Shown: one piece after another, positions 16,501 to 24,724 of the stretch
Position numbering within the stretch: the first letter of the stretch is position 1
How the letters are laid out: each line of letters opens with the position of its first letter
NCBI GenBank assembly: GCA_033764725.1
Contig: JANRIR010000051.1
Coordinates: 124,001 to 188,000, forward strand
From: RI-43 sp033764725
Lineage (GTDB): Bacteria > Pseudomonadota > Alphaproteobacteria > Caulobacterales > Aquidulcibacteraceae
Reading direction: 5' to 3'
DNA: 64,000 nt
The notes under the pieces: model-generated
Database searches by the model: none
Told to the model about the DNA's origin: nothing
Seen by the model: only the letters and a program-made list of their open reading frames with translations
Position numbers and translations under genes: made by a program

Positions 16501-18729
16501 TCAGTACTTCGCGGTGACGACGAAGCTCCAGGTTTGCGGCGCGCCGTAATACACGGTGCGGATATTGCCGACGGAGGAAAACTCCTGGCCGTCCGTGCGA
16601 TAGACCTCATCGCCCAGGTTGCGACCATAGAGACCGGCGCTGAGGATGCCGTTCTCGGCGGTCCACAACAGGCTGGCGTCGTAGAGCCAGTAATCGTCCT
16701 GGAACAGGCCCTCGATCTCGGTGCGCGAATTGGTGACGGTGTTGTCGATTGCCAGCGCGTGGCGCGAACGGAAGCGCGCCGAACCGGCGAGCCGCAACGA
16801 TCCCGCATTGGCCAGATCGAATTCGTACGCCGCGCCGAAACGCGCCGTCCAATCCGGCGAGAAGGCAGGCTCCTGGAAGGCGCGGCTGCCGCCGAAGGCA
16901 GTGAAGCGCACATCGGCGAATTCGCCATACTGGGCGTCGAGATAGCCGACCTGCGCATCGAGCATCAGCGCCGGCACGGGGCTATAAGCCAATTCGAGTT
17001 CGGCGCCGGAGATTTCCAATGAACCGGCGTTGAGCACCGTCAATTCCGGACTGGGCAGGCCGGTGCCGGGATCGGTGGCGGTTCCGGACACGCGCGCCTG
17101 GAAGTCCTCGTATTCGTTGTAGAACGCCGAAACATTCGCCCGCAGCGCGTTGTCGAGCCATGTCGACTTCACGCCGGCCTCGTAGGACGTCACGGTTTCC
17201 GGCTCGTACGGCGCCTGTTCGCCGGGATTGTTGGCGCGGCCATTGAAGCCGCCCGACTTGTAGCCCCGCGCGACGCGGCCATAGAGCAGCACATTCTCCG
17301 TCGCCTCGAAATCGATCGACGCCATCGGCGAGGTGTCGGTCCAGGTGTCGTCGATTCTGAAGCGGAACGCCGGGTTCGCCGTCAGGCCCGGAAAGTTGGA
17401 GAAGGTGGAGGTGGTGCGGAAATAGTCCTTCTCCTCCTCCGTATAGCGCACGCCGGCCGACACGTTGACGCGATCGGTCAGCGCATACGAGGCGTTGGCG
17501 TAGGCGGCCATGCTCGTTGTGGTGAGATCGTCATCCACCGTGCGCAGGAAGGTGAAGCCGCCGGGCCCGGTGAGCAGATCGTCGGCGAAGGCTTCCTGGT
17601 GTGAGGTGACGTTTTCTTCCATGTAGAACAAACCGCCGACCAGGGTGAGACGCTCGCCCTCATAATTGGCCTGGAATTCCTGGCTGATCTGATCCTGACG
17701 GACGTCGACGAGCACGTCGCCGGTTTCAAGCTGCGTGGCGTCGATGTCGATGTAATCGGTATAGTCGAGATCGCGGACCGCCGTGATCGAACGCAAGGTG
17801 ATCGCGTCCGTCGCCTCCCAGCTGATATTGAGCGCTGCGCCCCAATGCGTCAGTTGGCTCGAATTCGGCAGGCCCGGCGTTGCGCGCGCCGTGAAATTGT
17901 ATTCAGGAACCGTCGCGGGCAGCACGAGGATCGGCACGCCGAACAGGGTCGTCAGCGTATTGAGCGGCTGGCCCATCACGAGCGCATTGTTCTCTTCCGC
18001 ATAATCGGCGGAGAGATTGACCGTGAGAGCGGATGTCGGCGTCCAGGTCGCGCCCAAACGCGTCGCCCAGACATTGCGGTCGTTGTACTCTTCGCGGGTC
18101 ACCGGATTGGTGACGTAGCCGTCGCGCGAGGCGCCGAACAGCGCGCCGCCCAACGCCAGCGTGTCGGACACAGGACCCGATGCGGAGACTTTCGCTTCCA
18201 ATTGGCCATAATCGCCGACCGTAACCTGGAAAAGGCCGTGGGGATCCTGGCTCGGCTGGCGCGTGATGACACGTACGGCGCCGCCGATCGTGTTCTTGCC
18301 GTAGAGCGTGCCCTGCGGCCCGCGCAGCACCTCGACGCGCTCGACGTCGAACAGATCGAGTTGCGTGCCGCGGATGCGCGAATAGTAAACATCGTCGACA
18401 TAGAAGCCGACGGCGGGATCGAAGGTCTGCAACGCGTCGGGCTGGCCGACGCCGCGGATATAGATGTTGGTCGCGTTCGAGGAGCCGCGGCCTTGAACGA
18501 TATTGAGGTTCGGCACCGAGCCTTGCAGGCCGGTGGCGTCGCCGGCGCCGATCCGCTCCAGCGTTTCGGCGGAAAACGCCGATACCGAGGCCGGCACGTC
18601 CTGGAGATTTTCCGCGGTGCGCCGCGCGGTGACGACGATTTCCGTTTCGGCGTCTTGCGCGAAGGCCGGCGCGGCGAACGCCGCGAGGCTGACGCCGGCG
18701 CACAAAGCGACCGTCCATTTCGTGTGCAT
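16501..18729 (-). CDS. TonB-dependent outer membrane receptor
   Basis: This 742-residue protein should import a ligand across the outer membrane using TonB energy. It has a signal peptide (residues 1-24, ending AFA), a TonB-box-like segment TEIVVTARR at about 29-37, a plug domain (about 40-150, with RGPQGTLYGKNTIGGAVRV) and a 22-strand barrel ending VVTAKY with a terminal aromatic residue. The sequence resembles the broad catabolic receptors common in Caulobacterales and sphingomonads; no substrate can be assigned. It diverges from a TetR gene across a palindrome and has its own terminator. Confidence 0.92.
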   Translation of the reverse strand: MHTKWTVALCAGVSLAAFAAPAFAQDAETEIVVTARRTAENLQDVPASVSAFSAETLERIGAGDATGLQGSVPNLNIVQGRGSSNATNIYIRGVGQPDALQTFDPAVGFYVDDVYYSRIRGTQLDLFDVERVEVLRGPQGTLYGKNTIGGAVRVITRQPSQDPHGLFQVTVGDYGQLEAKVSASGPVSDTLALGGALFGASRDGYVTNPVTREEYNDRNVWATRLGATWTPTSALTVNLSADYAEENNALVMGQPLNTLTTLFGVPILVLPATVPEYNFTARATPGLPNSSQLTHWGAALNISWEATDAITLRSITAVRDLDYTDYIDIDATQLETGDVLVDVRQDQISQEFQANYEGERLTLVGGLFYMEENVTSHQEAFADDLLTGPGGFTFLRTVDDDLTTTSMAAYANASYALTDRVNVSAGVRYTEEEKDYFRTTSTFSNFPGLTANPAFRFRIDDTWTDTSPMASIDFEATENVLLYGRVARGYKSGGFNGRANNPGEQAPYEPETVTSYEAGVKSTWLDNALRANVSAFYNEYEDFQARVSGTATDPGTGLPSPELTVLNAGSLEISGAELELAYSPVPALMLDAQVGYLDAQYGEFADVRFTAFGGSRAFQEPAFSPDWTARFGAAYEFDLANAGSLRLAGSARFRSRHALAIDNTVTNSRTEIEGLFQDDYWLYDASLLWTAENGILSAGLYGRNLGDEVYRTDGQEFSSVGNIRTVYYGAPQTWSFVVTAKY

Positions 18730-18753
18730 GCAAACCTCCCTCGGCCTGAGAAT

Positions 18754-18777
18754 AATTAATCACTCGGCCAATTAATT
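18754..18777. promoter_or_regulatory. Inverted repeat between TonB receptor and TetR genes
   Basis: AATTAAT (18754-18760) and ATTAATT (18771-18777) form a 7-bp inverted repeat with a 10-nt spacer inside an AT-rich island of the short divergent promoter region. The size is right for a TetR dimer site, so it is inferred to be the operator of the adjacent TetR protein for one or both genes. Confidence 0.5.
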
Positions 18778-18877
18778 TAGGGAGTTCCCTTTGTCGCGCC
18801 CTGGTGTCAAGCAGAAACCTCCGGCGCGCGCGCGCCGCCGCGCCGGCGTGGGCGCGGCGCAACAGGGTCAAGGTCCA

Positions 18878-19609
18878 ATGAGCACGGCGACGGCCAGAAG
18901 CGCCCCCTCTGCGCGCGCCAAGCGTCCGCCCGGGCCCAGGCCGGGACGCCCCGCCGCCGCGCTCGCCGAGGCCGATCTGCGCGGCCGCATCCTCGACGTG
19001 GCCGAGGCGCTGTTCGCCAAGCACGGGTTCGACGGCGTGACCACGCGCGCCATCGCCCAAGCCGCGGCCGCCACGACCGGGATGATCCATTATTATTTCA
19101 CCACCAAGCAGGCGCTGTTCGACGCCGTCTTCGCGCGCAGGGCCGATGTGGTGAACGCCGAACGCTTGGCGGCGCTGTCGGCCTATGAGCGCGACGCCGG
19201 CGACGCGGTCACGGTCGAGGGGGCTATCGCCGCCTTCCTGCGCCCGGTGCTGGCCAAGCTGGCTGCGGGCGACGACGGCTGGCGCAATTATCTGATCCTG
19301 ATCGCCCAGGCCGCGCACAATCACGAATGGGGCGGCGCGGTGATGACGCGCGCCTTCGACCCCGTGGTCGAGCGCCTGATCGCGCTCATCCGTCGGGCGC
19401 TGCCGCATGCGCAGGACGCCGACTTGTACTGGGCCTATTACTCGCTCTCGGGGGCCCTGATGCTGGCGCTCGCGCAGACCGACCGGATTGACCGCCTGTC
19501 CAACGGCGTGTGCCGCGCCATGGACGTGGCGGCCCTGGAGCCGCGCATGATCGCGTTCGCCGCGGCCGGCTTCAAGCGGGTTTGCGCCGCGCCGACGCAA
19601 CCGGCATGA
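18878..19609 (+). CDS. TetR-family transcriptional regulator
   Basis: The 243-residue protein has a Pro/Arg-rich N-terminal tail, then a TetR helix-turn-helix at about residues 35-80 (RILDVAEALFAKHGFDGVTT, TTGMIHYYFTTKQALF) and an all-helical ligand domain. It probably controls the divergent TonB receptor, judging by the palindrome between them. I chose the ATG at 18878; an in-frame ATG at 18791 would add 29 basic residues and sit 11 nt from the palindrome. The stop is 7 nt before pncC. Confidence 0.88.
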   Translation: MSTATARSAPSARAKRPPGPRPGRPAAALAEADLRGRILDVAEALFAKHGFDGVTTRAIAQAAAATTGMIHYYFTTKQALFDAVFARRADVVNAERLAALSAYERDAGDAVTVEGAIAAFLRPVLAKLAAGDDGWRNYLILIAQAAHNHEWGGAVMTRAFDPVVERLIALIRRALPHAQDADLYWAYYSLSGALMLALAQTDRIDRLSNGVCRAMDVAALEPRMIAFAAAGFKRVCAAPTQPA

Positions 19610-19616
19610 GCGTGTG

Positions 19617-20099
19617 ATGGACACGTTGCTGCCGCTCGCCCGCACGATCGCCGCTGCGCTTAAGGCGCGCGGCGAAACCATCGCGGTGGCGGAATCCTCC
19701 TCAGGCGGCCTGATCAGCGCGGCCCTGTTCGCGATCCCGGGCGCTTCGGCCTATTACATCGCCGGCGGCGTGGTCTACACGCCCAAGGCGCGCATGCACC
19801 TGATGGGCCTCACCCGCGAAGACGTGGCCGGAACCAAGAGCGCCAGCGAGCCCTATGCGCTGATCCTGGCCCGCACCGCCCGCGACCGCTTCGGCGCGAC
19901 CTGGGGCCTCGCGGAAACCGGCGCCTCCGGCCCGACCGGCAATCCTTACGGCGACGCCGCCGGGCACACCTGCGTCGCGGTGGCGGGGCCGTCGCTGGAG
20001 CTGGCCCGCACGCTCGAAACCGGCTCACCGAACCGCGAAGCCAATATGCGCGCCTTCGCCGCCGAAGCGCTCGACCTGCTCGCCCGCGCCCTGGCCTGA
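19617..20099 (+). CDS. pncC: Nicotinamide-nucleotide amidohydrolase PncC (CinA C-terminal family)
   Basis: This stand-alone CinA C-terminal domain deamidates nicotinamide mononucleotide to nicotinate mononucleotide in NAD recycling. The 160-residue protein shows the family motifs AVAESSSGGLISAAL near residue 25, GGVVYTPKAR near 48 and ETGASGPTGNPYGD near 103-116. It follows the TetR gene by 7 nt and is probably co-transcribed. A GTG directly precedes the chosen ATG. Confidence 0.88.
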   Translation: MDTLLPLARTIAAALKARGETIAVAESSSGGLISAALFAIPGASAYYIAGGVVYTPKARMHLMGLTREDVAGTKSASEPYALILARTARDRFGATWGLAETGASGPTGNPYGDAAGHTCVAVAGPSLELARTLETGSPNREANMRAFAAEALDLLARALA

Positions 20100-20108
20100 T
20101 CTTGCCTG

Positions 20109-20136
20109 GTCCAACTTGTTGGACTAACGTTGGACC
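20109..20136. promoter_or_regulatory. Palindromic operator of the Phd/PIN toxin-antitoxin module
   Basis: GTCCAA-CTTG-TTGGAC (20109-20124) is a perfect inverted repeat, and a further GTTGGACC half-site (20129-20136) ends exactly at the start codon of the antitoxin. GGTCCAAC and GTTGGACC also form a longer inverted repeat. This is the expected kind of site for autorepression by a Phd-family antitoxin. Confidence 0.7.
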
Positions 20137-20418
20137 ATGGCCGTCCAGATGAACATCGCTGAAGCGAAAGCCAAGCTCTCCGAACTCGTCGCCCGCGCCG
20201 AGGCTGGCGAGGAGGTGGTGATCGCGCGGGACGGCAAGCCCGTGGCGACGCTCGTTCCCACCGCGCAAGCCTCCAAGAAAACGGGGATCCGGCTCGGCGC
20301 CTACGCCCATCTCGGCCCAATGGAGGATCCCGATCTCTTTCTCCGGCCCGATCCGGAGCTTGAGGCCCTTATGGACGCGAGTGTCTTCCCGGACAGCAAT
20401 CCAGACCGCTCGCGGTGA
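20137..20418 (+). CDS. Phd/YefM-family antitoxin
   Basis: The 93-residue protein begins with the Phd-type fold (MNIAEAKAKLSELVARAEAG, then VVIARDGKPVATLVP) and ends in an acidic toxin-binding tail. The next gene is a PIN toxin overlapping by 4 nt (GTGA). The start is uncertain: ATG 20137 directly abuts the operator and has no ribosome-binding site, which would imply a leaderless transcript, while ATG 20149 would give a protein starting MNIAEAK. Confidence 0.87.
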   Translation: MAVQMNIAEAKAKLSELVARAEAGEEVVIARDGKPVATLVPTAQASKKTGIRLGAYAHLGPMEDPDLFLRPDPELEALMDASVFPDSNPDRSR

Positions 20419-20795
20419 ACCTGCTGATCGACACGCATGCGTTGATCTGGGCGTTGGCTCTGCCGGAAAGGCTCTCGCCCGCTGCTCGGCACGCGATCGC
20501 CGAACCGGACAACACCGTGATCGTCAGCGCGGTGACCGCCTACGAGATCGAATTCAAACGTCATCGGGATTCGTTCCTGCGTGCGCTGCCGCTGGATTTG
20601 GAACGTGCGGTCGGCGATTTGGGGTTTGCCTGGCGTCCGATTGCGGTGTCCGACTGCCTTGCTGCAGGACGGTTGCCGCGGCTGCATGGCGATCCTTGGG
20701 ATCGGCTTCTGGTAGCGCAGGCGCTCAATCTCGGCGCCGCCGTCGTCACGGCGGATCGCGCCATTCCGGCTTACGGCGCAACCACGCTCTGGTGA
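20415..20795 (+). CDS. PIN-domain ribonuclease toxin paired with Phd-type antitoxin
   Basis: This 126-residue PIN protein starts MNLLIDTHALIWAL, which holds the first catalytic Asp. Further acidic positions are Glu in SAVTAYEIEFK near 45 and the Asp of DPWDRLLVAQA and VTADRAI near 94-113. This subgroup (COG3744-like) is normally paired with Phd antitoxins, as here. The GTG start overlaps the antitoxin stop. Ribonuclease activity is inferred from the family. Confidence 0.88.
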   Translation: MNLLIDTHALIWALALPERLSPAARHAIAEPDNTVIVSAVTAYEIEFKRHRDSFLRALPLDLERAVGDLGFAWRPIAVSDCLAAGRLPRLHGDPWDRLLVAQALNLGAAVVTADRAIPAYGATTLW

Positions 20796-20868
20796 TCGGC
20801 CGCTAGCCAAAGCGCGGCGTATCACCTTAGATGGGGCTGAAAATAGTTTCAAAAATAGGGAGACGTCG

Positions 20869-21594
20869 ATGGCGCGAACGGCATTGGTGACGGGTGGGAC
20901 CCGCGGCATCGGCAAGGCGATTTCCGCCGCCCTGGTGCGGGACGGATTCACCGTCGCTGCGAACTACGCCGGCAACGACAAGGCCGCCGAAGCCGTCGCC
21001 AAGGAACTCAAGATCAAGGTCTATAAGTGGGACGTGGGCGACTACGAATCCTGCCAGGCCGGGATCAAGCGCGTCGAGGCAGACATTGGCCCGATCGACG
21101 TGCTGGTGAACAACGCCGGCATCACGCGCGACGGCTTCTTCCACAAGATGAACGTCGACCAATGGCGCGAAGTGATCCGGGTCGATCTCGACAGCCTGTT
21201 CTATATGACGCGCCCGGTGATCGAGGGCATGCGCGAACGCGGCTTCGGCCGCATCGTCAACATCACCTCGATCAACGGCCAGAAAGGCCAGGCGGGACAA
21301 GCGAATTATTCCGCCGCCAAAGCCGGGATGATCGGCTTCACAAAGGCGCTGGCGCAGGAGAACGCCAACAAGGGCATCACGGTGAACACCGTGGCGCCCG
21401 GCTATATCGACACCGACATGGTCGCCGCCGTGCCCGAAGCCGCGCTGGCGAAGATCATCGCCACGATCCCTGTCGGCCGCCTCGGCAAGGCCGAGGAAAT
21501 CGCCGACATGGTCGCCTTCCTTGCTAGCGACAAAGCCGGCTTCATCACCGGCGCGACGCTGACCGTCAACGGCGCACAATATATCGCGGGGTGA
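20869..21594 (+). CDS. phaB: Acetoacetyl-CoA reductase PhaB
   Basis: This SDR enzyme reduces acetoacetyl-CoA to (R)-3-hydroxybutyryl-CoA with NADPH, the second step of polyhydroxybutyrate synthesis. The 241-residue protein has TGGTRGIG at residues 8-15, the PhaB-type segment GITRDGFFHKMNVDQW near 85-100, and the catalytic Tyr and Lys in QANYSAAKAG near 145-155. It ends NGAQYIAG as in known PhaB proteins. It stands alone, 8 kb from phaA, behind a GGGAG ribosome-binding site. Confidence 0.93.
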   Translation: MARTALVTGGTRGIGKAISAALVRDGFTVAANYAGNDKAAEAVAKELKIKVYKWDVGDYESCQAGIKRVEADIGPIDVLVNNAGITRDGFFHKMNVDQWREVIRVDLDSLFYMTRPVIEGMRERGFGRIVNITSINGQKGQAGQANYSAAKAGMIGFTKALAQENANKGITVNTVAPGYIDTDMVAAVPEAALAKIIATIPVGRLGKAEEIADMVAFLASDKAGFITGATLTVNGAQYIAG

Positions 21595-21945
21595 GACCCG
21601 GCGCGCGTGCGCGCAAAATCGATCCAGTGGATCGACTTTAGGGTCGAACGCCCCGAGCCAAAGCGAGGGGCCGGGCAAGCGGCGCGCAGGCTCGATTTGA
21701 TCCGGGGGATCAAATCGGGCGACGGACGCCGGAGCGCAGGCGACGGCTCGACAATCCACGGCGGAAACCGTGACCGGTCGGTCCTCGCGAACGCGATGAC
21801 GCTTCCGTATTCGCAAGCATCCGGACGCCGCGACGAACGCTTCGTGCTGCGATGCGCCCTCGCCTGCGCGAAGGCCGATCAGCGGAAAGCGCGACGGCGC
21901 ATCCAAAGGCCAGGGCGCGCGCATCCCATGCAAAAGAGGTCCTAC
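21595..21945. other. 351-nt intergenic region with two GATCC-centred stem-loops
   Basis: No gene is supported here. TCGATCC-AGT-GGATCGA (21619-21635) follows phaB and is trailed by CTTTA, so it may act as a weak terminator. A second stem of 11 bp, CGATTTGATCC-GGG-GGATCAAATCG (21693-21717), shares the GATCC/GGATC core. The remainder up to the lipoprotein start at 21946 shows nothing I can name; an open frame passes through it but lacks protein-like composition. Confidence 0.6.
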
Positions 21946-22482
21946 ATGCGCATGATCCTGGTCGCCGCAGCGCTCGCGCTTGCGGCCTGCACGGTCGAGA
22001 CGACCGCCCCCACATTGACGAGCGGCGACGCCGCCGGCGGCTACACGCTCGAGCTGTTCGCCGCCAACGACGCCCAAGTCTATCGCATCACCACGCCGGA
22101 CGGCGCGGTGGTCGCCGCGCAGGCCTCCGGGGACGCATCGATGATGACCCCCGCCACCGAGGTGCAGGGCTTCTTCGAGTCCATGCCCGCGGCGCCGCGC
22201 CCCGAGGAAGCGGACGTCGCCATCCGGCTGCCGGGCGTCGACCTGCGCGTCGCCGGCCAAAAGGGCGGCGCGACCGATCAGGCGCGCATATCGATCAACG
22301 TCGCCGGCAAGGAAGTGCTGATCAACGCAGAGGACAACGGCGTCGAGGGCGATCAGGATACCGGTCAGGCGCGCATCCGCATCACCGGCGCCGACGCCGA
22401 CGCAGCGCGCGATTTCATCGCCGACGCAGACGGCCTCTCCGAAGAGGTGAAGGCGCAGTTGCGCACAGCGGCCGGGCTCTAA
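21946..22482 (+). CDS. Predicted lipoprotein of unknown function
   Basis: I do not recognise a family for this 178-residue protein. It begins with a short lipoprotein signal (ILVAAALALAAC; LAAC is the lipobox with Cys at about residue 14) and continues with an acidic, soluble domain (YTLELFAANDAQVYRITTPD). The C-terminal half is rich in Asp and Gly (NAEDNGVEGDQDTGQARIRI), possibly a calcium-tolerant surface domain. The ATG at 21946 is chosen because AGAGGT lies 5 nt upstream. Confidence 0.7.
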   Translation: MRMILVAAALALAACTVETTAPTLTSGDAAGGYTLELFAANDAQVYRITTPDGAVVAAQASGDASMMTPATEVQGFFESMPAAPRPEEADVAIRLPGVDLRVAGQKGGATDQARISINVAGKEVLINAEDNGVEGDQDTGQARIRITGADADAARDFIADADGLSEEVKAQLRTAAGL

Positions 22483-22552
22483 TTCTTAACAAAATCCTAC
22501 CGAATCGCCGCGGCCCGTGGTTTGCAGGCCCATGGTTTGCAGAGGAGCAACC

Positions 22553-22786
22553 ATGGGCGCTCGCCCCCCTCCTGGGTGGACCGACGATCCCGCGCGCGAC
22601 GCAGGTCCCGCGCGGCGCGCGCCGCGACGGTTGCGCCGGCTCGACCCGCGCTTCGCGGCCTACCTCGTCGGCCAGATCACCCCGGCGCCGGCGCCGGACG
22701 CCGGGCTCACGGTCGCGCGTTATCGCGCTGCGGCGCGGGACTTGAGCCGGCCGCGCGCGGGCGCGTTGACGGACGAGCGCGTCTAG
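22553..22786 (+). CDS. Small basic protein of unknown function
   Basis: This 77-residue Arg/Pro/Ala-rich protein has no recognisable domain. A strong ribosome-binding site AGAGGAG lies 5 nt before the ATG at 22553, which is the main reason to accept it. The central part (LDPRFAAYLVGQITPAP) is its least biased stretch. Its stop codon overlaps the stop of the convergent gene at 22783. Upstream, GTGGTTTGCAG and ATGGTTTGCAG occur as a short direct repeat. Confidence 0.45.
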   Translation: MGARPPPGWTDDPARDAGPARRAPRRLRRLDPRFAAYLVGQITPAPAPDAGLTVARYRAAARDLSRPRAGALTDERV

Positions 22787-23094
22787 TCCCGCTTCGCCGC
22801 CGTCAAGGCGGCCAGCGCCTGCTCCAGCGCCGCCACCCGCGCCTCGAGCGCGCCGATCCGGTCCTGCCCGGGCGCGCGGGTCGAGACGCCGCACCGCCGC
22901 GCCACCTCCTCGACCGGCTCGCCGAGCACCGCGGCGAACGCCGCCGCCTCAGCCGGGGCGATCTCGCGCTGGTCCTTGAAGGCGTCGGCGAGCGCCGCCT
23001 CGTCCAGGCGCGCTGCGGCCGCGAGCGCTGCGCGGGTCAGCCCGCGCGCGGCGAGGCGCGCGTCGAACCAGGCGGCGTCGAAGAACAGAGCCAT
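22783..23094 (-). CDS. Putative small helical protein, HTH-like
   Basis: This 103-residue protein starts MALFFDAAWFDARLAARGL. Residues about 10-70 resemble a Cro/XRE-type helix-turn-helix (TRAALAAAARLDEAALADAF, AFAAVLGEPVEEVARRCG), and the C-terminal 30 residues form a coiled coil (ALEARVAALEQALAALT). A DNA-binding role is therefore possible but not proven. The start at 23094 gives a family-like N-terminus; an ATG four codons upstream is also open. Confidence 0.65.
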   Translation of the reverse strand: MALFFDAAWFDARLAARGLTRAALAAAARLDEAALADAFKDQREIAPAEAAAFAAVLGEPVEEVARRCGVSTRAPGQDRIGALEARVAALEQALAALTAAKRD

Positions 23095-23156
23095 GGCGTT
23101 TTCCATCTCTTAACCTGGCGATTGTTATTTCTCCGAACACCAATCGGAGATTGAGC

Positions 23157-23876
23157 ATGCGGATCCCGCTCACTGGCCTCGCCGCGGCCCTCGCTGCACT
23201 CGCCGCGCCGACGTTAGCCCATGCCGGGGAAGGCCTGCGCGGCTTTCTCGACGAGGGCTTCTACGCCCACGCCGATATCGGCCTGGGGCTGGAGGCCGAC
23301 CAGGAGCTGACCGGAGTCTTCGGGACCGATTATGGCGATCCGCTGGCTACCGACTTCCTGCAGACCTTGCAGGGCGAGGCCGAACTGCCCGACGGGATGC
23401 AGGCGAGCCTCGGGTTCGGCTGGTCGTCGCAGCAGAGCGGCCTGCGCATCGAGGGCCTGTTCGTGCATGACCGTCGCGAGGAAACCATCAGTGGCGTCAA
23501 CTTGGAATACCGGGCGAGCGGGCTCTACGGCGTAGCGCTGTATGATTTCAACCGCTTCGGACGCGCCCAGACATTCCTCGGGGCCGGCATCGGCGCCAAC
23601 AACATCGAATACGAGATTAGCGGCATCGGCGAGGTGAACGACACCGCGTTGAGCTTCCTCGGCACGGCCGGCCTCGGCTTCGTGGTCAACGACCACCTGA
23701 TGGCCGACGTGATCTATCGCTACATCGCCACGCCCGATGTGCGCTTCGAGGAGAGCGATGTCGATCCCATCTCCGGCGACCGCGACTATGCGCGGCTCGA
23801 TGCGGAGGCCGAACAACACGCCGTGCTGATCGGCTTGCGCTACATGGTGAAACCGCCCGCGCTCGCCGCACGCTGA
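23157..23876 (+). CDS. Outer-membrane beta-barrel protein (OmpA/OmpW-like fold)
   Basis: This 239-residue protein has a signal peptide (about residues 1-24, ending AHA) and an eight-stranded barrel pattern of alternating residues: HADIGLGLEA, ASLGFGWSSQ, LRIEGLFVHD, SGLYGVALYDF, TFLGAGIGANN and HAVLIGLRYMV. The glycine/aromatic strands fit the outer membrane beta-barrel (OMP_b-brl) superfamily. The ligand or role is unknown. GGAGA lies 6 nt before the ATG at 23157. Confidence 0.8.
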   Translation: MRIPLTGLAAALAALAAPTLAHAGEGLRGFLDEGFYAHADIGLGLEADQELTGVFGTDYGDPLATDFLQTLQGEAELPDGMQASLGFGWSSQQSGLRIEGLFVHDRREETISGVNLEYRASGLYGVALYDFNRFGRAQTFLGAGIGANNIEYEISGIGEVNDTALSFLGTAGLGFVVNDHLMADVIYRYIATPDVRFEESDVDPISGDRDYARLDAEAEQHAVLIGLRYMVKPPALAAR

Positions 23877-24027
23877 GGCTGCGCCGGCGGGCGGCCTGCG
23901 CCTTGCATCGCGGCGCTTATGCTGACGGCGATGTTAACCTTGTACCTTCTGCCGCGCTGGTCCGCGGCGCGCTGGTGCGATTTCGCTCTCGCGCTCGGCT
24001 TGGGCCTGTGGTGCCTGTGACGCCCCT

Positions 24028-24157
24028 TCCTTCTCCCCTTGTGGGAGAAGGTGTCAGCGAAGCTGACGGATGAGGGGTGTCGGCGCCAACTTTTGCAATG
24101 TTTCGCAAACACCCCTCATCCGGCGCTTCGCGCCACCTTCTCCCACAAGGGGAGAAG
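24028..24157. repeat. Intergenic palindromic repeat, CTTCTCCC type
   Basis: The outer arms TTCTCCCCTTGTGGGAGAAG (24031-24050) and CTTCTCCCACAAGGGGAGAA (24137-24156) are inverted copies of each other, and the inner arms GGATGAGGGGTGT and ACACCCCTCATCC are also complementary. The whole unit fills the gap between convergent genes and is related to the unit at 10441-10555. Confidence 0.8.
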
Positions 24158-24170
24158 CTGGAGGGGCGGC

Positions 24171-24629
24171 TCAATTGGAGCCGCGGTCGAATTCGACGTC
24201 GCGGCGCGCCGAGATGATCGTCACCACAACGCCGGCCAGCACGTCCAGCAGCGACATGACCAGGATCAGGAAGAATACGGTGGTCGCGAAAGCCGGGTGC
24301 AGCAGGAACTCGACGAGGCAGATGATGAACACCAGCATCGATAAGGCGTGATTGAAAATCGCGGCGGTGCCTGTGGAAGTCGATTTCAGCAATTCGATGA
24401 ACAGCAGCACCAGCGCCAGAAGGATCAACATATCCCCGCCGGTGACGATCCACTGCACCGCGCGCCCGTCCTCCTGGGAGGCCATCGGCACGGAGAACCA
24501 TTTCGTGGCCTCCATGACGTTGCGCAGATCCTCCGGCGTGGTTCCGGCCGCCGTCGCGCCGAAGGCCCAGATGTTGTAGATCAACACCGGCACCAGGATC
24601 AGCGGAAAGATATTGAATATCGCCCCCAT
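24171..24629 (-). CDS. Inner-membrane protein of unknown function
   Basis: The 152-residue protein has about four membrane helices: residues 4-24 (IFNIFPLILVPVLIYNIWAF), 63-84, 95-115 and 117-139, with a loop 30-60 exposed between the first two. It resembles uncharacterised alphaproteobacterial membrane proteins that begin MGxIFN. I chose the ATG at 24629, which has a GAGGGG ribosome-binding site. An in-frame ATG at 24728 overlaps the glycosyltransferase stop in an ATGA coupling and would add 33 polar residues, so the longer form is a real alternative. Confidence 0.7.
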   Translation of the reverse strand: MGAIFNIFPLILVPVLIYNIWAFGATAAGTTPEDLRNVMEATKWFSVPMASQEDGRAVQWIVTGGDMLILLALVLLFIELLKSTSTGTAAIFNHALSMLVFIICLVEFLLHPAFATTVFFLILVMSLLDVLAGVVVTIISARRDVEFDRGSN

Positions 24630-24724
24630 GGGGTTCCCCTCGCGTTGCGTCTGCCCCTCGCGCCCACGCCGCCGCAGCCGCGACAGCGCCGCATATTCCC
24701 CCGCGGACACATTCTCAGGGCCGT

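Noticed and set aside
21607..21945. N-terminal extension of the lipoprotein at 21946
   Set aside because: The extra residues lie in a hairpin-bearing intergenic region and would destroy the lipoprotein signal.
23919..24020. A 33-residue hydrophobic open frame (+)
   Set aside because: There is no ribosome-binding site, and it is too short for composition to be convincing.
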